DNA of 50,438 bases, taken from the NCBI GenBank assembly GCA_964603935.1, contig CAZRWL010000007.1, forward strand, positions 1 through 50,438. The letters are read 5' to 3'. How positions within the stretch are numbered: the first letter of the stretch is position 1; each line of letters opens with the position of its first letter. Below, piece after piece: positions 47,084-50,438 of this stretch. This DNA comes from GWB1-37-8 sp964603935 (GTDB taxonomy: Bacteria > Patescibacteriota > Microgenomatia > Levybacterales > UBA12049). The notes below the pieces were generated by a model, which worked only from the letters and a program-made list of their open reading frames with translations, ran no database searches and was not told the origin of the DNA. Made by a program: the position numbers and the translations under genes.

Positions 47084-48163
47084 ATGAGAATTGCAATATT
47101 GGGCTCCGTGGCCCTTCCTGTTCCGCCTCCTGCTCAAGGAGGAACTGAATGGATTGCTTATTATCAGGCGAAAGGATTGGGCGAACGCGGCCACGAAGTT
47201 TTGTTATTTGCGTCTAAAGGAACAGCGGTAAATTTTCAAAACATATCCAATATTGAGGTGATCGAAGTTGGCGGGGGCGATGTGGTTGCCGGCAGTTCAG
47301 CGGAAAATAATTTTGATACTCATTCCGTAGAGTCTTCAAGGAGATTGCGCCTTGAAACAGTGTATCTATCAGAGGCTTTAGAAAAACTTATTGAACGCAA
47401 AGACGATTATGATCTTATTGTCAACAATATGCGGGGAGAGGCAGTATTTTTGCCGGTTGCAAAACTCTTGAACAAACCTTTTGCAAACGTAATGCATCTA
47501 AATTTATTTCCGGAGCTTGCAAAAACTTTTCAAAAATTTGATACGCATGTCATAACAATTAGCAACGCGCAGCGCAAAGATTTTCCCGCGCTTAACTATC
47601 TGGCTACAGTATATAACTGTGTTGATATTGAAAAGTTTACATTTAATTCCACTCCGCAAGATTATCTGTTGATGGTTGGATCAATCGGAAGACACAAGAA
47701 TCAAGGAGAAGCGATAGCAATTGCGAAAGAATTGGGGATGAGGTTGGTTTTGGCAGGTAAGATAAGAGATCAGGATTATCTTGAAGAATTAAAGAAGGAT
47801 ATTGATGGAGAGAGGATAAAACATATAGGAGAAATTAGCTTTGAAGAAAAAGTAAAGTTATATCAAAATGCGAAAGCTTTTATTTTTCCGATTAAATGGG
47901 AAGAGCCATTTGGTTTGGTGATGATTGAAGCGATGGCTTGCGGAACGCCGGTTGTTGCGTATAATCATGGCGCAGTTTCCGAAGTAGTAAGAGATGGTTT
48001 GACAGGTTTTGTGGTAGAAAATCATAGTCAAATGGTAGAGGCAATTAAGAAAATAGATTCTATTAAAAGGCAGGATTGCCGAAAACATGTTGAGGAAAAC
48101 TTCACGATTGAAAAAATGATAGACGGCTACGAAAAAGCGCTGGAGAAATTAATTGCTACATGA
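47084..48163 (+). CDS. GT4 family glycosyltransferase (second)
   Basis: This is a 359-aa GT-B enzyme. It starts MRIAILGSVALPVPPPAQGG with the Gly-rich acceptor loop GGTEWIAYYQAKGLGERGHE. The donor site is in FPIKWEEPFGLVMIEAMACG followed by TPVVAYNHGAVSEVV. It is 45 nt after the previous transferase, and its stop overlaps the glgA start (ATGA), so it is co-translated with glycogen synthase. This suggests a role in alpha-glucan or related glycan synthesis. Confidence 0.93.
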   Translation: MRIAILGSVALPVPPPAQGGTEWIAYYQAKGLGERGHEVLLFASKGTAVNFQNISNIEVIEVGGGDVVAGSSAENNFDTHSVESSRRLRLETVYLSEALEKLIERKDDYDLIVNNMRGEAVFLPVAKLLNKPFANVMHLNLFPELAKTFQKFDTHVITISNAQRKDFPALNYLATVYNCVDIEKFTFNSTPQDYLLMVGSIGRHKNQGEAIAIAKELGMRLVLAGKIRDQDYLEELKKDIDGERIKHIGEISFEEKVKLYQNAKAFIFPIKWEEPFGLVMIEAMACGTPVVAYNHGAVSEVVRDGLTGFVVENHSQMVEAIKKIDSIKRQDCRKHVEENFTIEKMIDGYEKALEKLIAT

Positions 48164-49472
48164 GGAATTTAAAAGTTCTTGTTGCGGGGTACGAAGCGGC
48201 GCCTTTTTACAAGCGCGGAGGATTGGGGGATGTGATGGGGTCTTTGCCCAAAGCGCTTGTTGATATTGGCGTTGATGCAAAAGTTGCTATTCCTTATTAT
48301 AATGAGATAAAAAATAAATATCATTTCGAAAAACAGGGAGAATTTGAGGTTATTTTTGGCGGCAGGACAGAACGTGTTAGTGTTTTTTTTGAGAAATCCG
48401 TAAACGTTCCTTTTTATTTTTTGGAAAACAAAAGCTATCTGTCTTTAAGTAAGGCAAAAGATAAGACTAAAAGAATGGGGCAATTTGCTTTCTTTGATCT
48501 GGCGATTGTTGAGTTTATCCGCTGGTTGGGAACACATCATAAGTGGCATGCGGATATTGTCCATTGCAACGATTGGCATACAGCTTTAATTCCTCTTATT
48601 CTAGACAAAGTGAAGCTAAAAACTTCGACTATTCTGACCATCCACAATCTTTTATACCAAGGCATAGGCTCTCTAAAAGTTTTGGATTTATTGGATATTA
48701 AAGACCAAGAGACAAAAGTGTTGAAAAGGGGAGTGCCTGCGTCAGAAATGAATGTTTTGGGAGAAGGAATTATCCATGCGACAAGAGTCTCAACAGTTTC
48801 CCCGTCTTATGCTAAGGAAATTGCAAAGATCGAGCACGATCATAACCCGATATCGCCGTTTCTTATAGAAAGAGAACACGAAGGTTTAGGAAGGCACGGA
48901 AAGATAATAGGAATTCTTAACGGGATTGATTATGATATTTGGAATCCTGCGAAGGATGAGTCTATTTTTCATAAGTTTGATGTTAGCAATTGGGAAGTTG
49001 GAAAAAAGGACAATAAGGATGATTTGCTGAAAAGTTTAGGTTTGGAAGACCGTCCTACTTTTTGTTTTNNNNNNNNNNTGTAGCTAAGAAATTTTCTTGG
49101 GTCAAGGCAGAACTGGCTTACAGTGAAGACCTTGCTCATAAGATTTATGCGGGATCGGACTTTATAATTATTCCATCTCGATACGAACCCTGCGGATTGA
49201 TACAGATGATTGCTATGAGATATGGTACGCTACCTATAGCAAGCAATACGGGAGGACTAAAGGATTCTATTGCGAATGGGAAGAACGGGCTTCTTTTTGA
49301 AAAAGGAAAATCAATTCGTCTTAAAAAAGCAATAAGACACGCATTAAATATTCAAAAAGATATAATTAGATATAGGAAAATGGTAGCGGCAGCAATGAGA
49401 AAAGATTTTTCTTGGGATAAAAGCGCGGTTTTATATAAAAAGTTGTATGGGGAAATGATCGGCAAAATATAA
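48160..49472 (+). CDS. glgA: glycogen/starch synthase, interrupted by an assembly gap
   Basis: This is a GT5 enzyme using ADP-glucose. The N-terminal part (303 codons before the gap) starts VLVAGYEAAPFYKRGGLGDV, where KxGGLxDV binds the donor phosphate, and has VHCNDWHTALIPLIL. The C-terminal part after the gap (from codon GTA at 49080) has IIIPSRYEPCGLIQMIAMRY and SNTGGLKDSI. Ten N at 49069-49078 break it. The two parts are in different frames across the 10 N, so the true gap is not 10 bases. From the family layout roughly 45-55 residues are missing. Confidence 0.9.
49069..49078. other. assembly gap (10 N) inside glgA
   Basis: This is a run of ten N. The flanking codon phases differ, so the real gap length is 2 modulo 3 if the gene is intact. 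Confidence 0.99.
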
Positions 49473-49514
49473 TCGTTATAACTGTTATAATAATTATAAA
49501 ATTTATATTTGCCT

Positions 49515-50411
49515 ATGACTGATTTTGAATTTTTACAGAATCCAATTTCCAAAAAATGGGTTATTTTGTCCCCAAGACGCGCAAAAAGACCTGATATTGC
49601 CAATGGAATAGAGCCTGTATGTCCTTTCTGTCTCGGCAAAGAATCTAAGGAAAAAGAAATTTACCGCGTGGGAGGTAAGCAGGGCGATAATAACTGGCAG
49701 ATCAGAGTGGTAAATAACAAATATCCTTTTGCGCCTATTCATGAGATTATAATTCATTCACCAGATCACCACAAAAATTTTGGGGAACTGAGTTTGGAGT
49801 CTACAGAATTAATACTGCAAACCTATAGACAGCGTTACAATACGCATCAAAAGAATGGGCAAGTGTACATTTTTCATAACAGGCAGGAAAAAGCAGGGGA
49901 GAGCTTACCTCATCCCCATACTCAGATTGCAGTTGTTCCTTTTGATGTGAAGCTGGATATCCCGCGGCTTGCAACACCAGAAGAAATGGCCTTAGCAACA
50001 GAGGGTCAACAGGTTCATGGAACTCACCGTTTCGTAATCTTTTGTCCCCGTACCTCTCAATGGCCTGATGAAGTTTGGATAGCCCCAAAAGAGCGGGGAA
50101 GAGCGTTTGGTGAAATAAAAGATATAGAAATTAAGGATTTAGCATTTGTTCTATCACGTTTAATTAAGATTTTTGATCTTCGTCATGGTTTGGAGTTTCC
50201 ATTTAATTTTTACATTTATCCGGGAGGGGATTGGTATCTTAGAATTATTCCTAGGGTTAAAGTTTTGGGCGGATTTGAAATCGGAACAGGCGTTTTTATC
50301 AATACTCAGGATCCCCGCGAGACAATAGTGTTTATTAAAGAGCATTTTGATAAGCCGGATGAAGAAAAAATAAAAACAGTCCACCGCGCAAAATATCCCA
50401 AGAGAGTTTAA
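49515..50411 (+). CDS. galT: galactose-1-phosphate uridylyltransferase-like enzyme
   Basis: This is 298 aa from ATG 49515 (TTG 49509 is less likely). It is a HIT-superfamily nucleotidyltransferase. The zinc knuckle CPFC is in EPVCPFCLGKES. The active-site stretch is GESLPHPHTQIAVVPF, where the HPH motif carries the nucleophilic histidine. RFVIFCPRTSQWPDEVWIAP and the late GGDWYLRIIPR follow the GalT layout. It could prefer another sugar-1-phosphate or nucleotide, because the motif has T where classical GalT has G (HPHGQ). It follows glgA and fits a sugar-nucleotide role. Confidence 0.85.
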   Translation: MTDFEFLQNPISKKWVILSPRRAKRPDIANGIEPVCPFCLGKESKEKEIYRVGGKQGDNNWQIRVVNNKYPFAPIHEIIIHSPDHHKNFGELSLESTELILQTYRQRYNTHQKNGQVYIFHNRQEKAGESLPHPHTQIAVVPFDVKLDIPRLATPEEMALATEGQQVHGTHRFVIFCPRTSQWPDEVWIAPKERGRAFGEIKDIEIKDLAFVLSRLIKIFDLRHGLEFPFNFYIYPGGDWYLRIIPRVKVLGGFEIGTGVFINTQDPRETIVFIKEHFDKPDEEKIKTVHRAKYPKRV

Positions 50412-50438
50412 CACAATTCAGAATCTAGAATTCAAAAT

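Overview
This AT-rich window reads as chromosomal DNA of a Candidate Phyla Radiation (Patescibacteria) bacterium, most likely a Microgenomates. That placement is inferred from gene style (split ComEC, O-antigen-ligase/TPR protein, giant tail-fibre-like surface protein, sortase, PEGA/propeller protein, type IV pilins, many small toxin-antitoxin pairs) and from dispersed repeats that enter coding sequence; it is not based on a marker tree. TGA is used as an ordinary stop, for example in the ATGA overlaps at 21591 and 24207, so this is not a UGA-recoding lineage. Seventeen genes have a promoter whose predicted start falls on or within a few bases of the start codon, so leaderless mRNA appears to be the normal mode.

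Layout. 1-960: two alanine tRNA genes, a tRNA 5'-half fragment, and a helix-turn-helix/LAGLIDADG-like gene whose 3' end runs into a tRNA. 1.0-4.3 kb: a TrmB-like regulator divergent from a PLP-dependent enzyme, a zinc-ribbon protein, and a MazF-type toxin-antitoxin (TA) pair. 4.3-12.8 kb: minus-strand envelope genes, namely the ligase/TPR protein, a 1346-aa surface fibre with two recombinase-like N-terminal domains, and two secreted proteins. 12.9-16.7 kb: an accessory patch with an AAA/DUF4143 ATPase, BrnT/BrnA, two unknowns, and a MITE-like element. 16.7-22.5 kb: leuS, comEA and a comEC split into channel and hydrolase genes. 22.5-25.0 kb: unknowns, VapBC and a DUF433 protein. 25.1-28.6 kb: an M64-like metalloprotease carrying a dockerin, next to a membrane-anchored cohesin protein. 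28.6-32.3 kb: a response regulator/membrane protein/histidine kinase operon and a pilin fused to a LamG domain. 32.3-36.2 kb: argS, an M16 peptidase and ndk. 36.3-40.5 kb: RelE/XRE and PhD/VapC pairs, a VKOR/DsbA disulfide pair, and small unknowns. 40.6-41.5 kb: tRNA-Pro, then a second tRNA-linked HTH/LAGLIDADG-like gene inside a tRNA-Arg(CCU) locus. 41.5-44.6 kb: sortase, PEGA/propeller protein and MreB, the last two sharing one palindromic -35 box. 44.9-50.4 kb: sugar genes, namely a TagA-like transferase, two GT4 transferases, glycogen synthase (interrupted by a 10-N assembly gap) and a GalT-like enzyme.

Two things stand out. The first is a mobile-looking module (promoter, HTH/LAGLIDADG-like ORF, and a 5' half of a tRNA that forms the ORF's own 3' end) present at an alanine and an arginine tRNA locus. 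At the arginine locus, and at a possible ORF-less scar next to the alanine locus, a degenerate 5' tRNA half ending in the anticodon loop lies upstream. The second is the repeated insertion of palindromic elements and simple repeats into essential genes without breaking the frame: three copies in leuS in the same phase, one of 120 bp in tagA, and others in argS, the M16 peptidase, the fibre gene and comEC.
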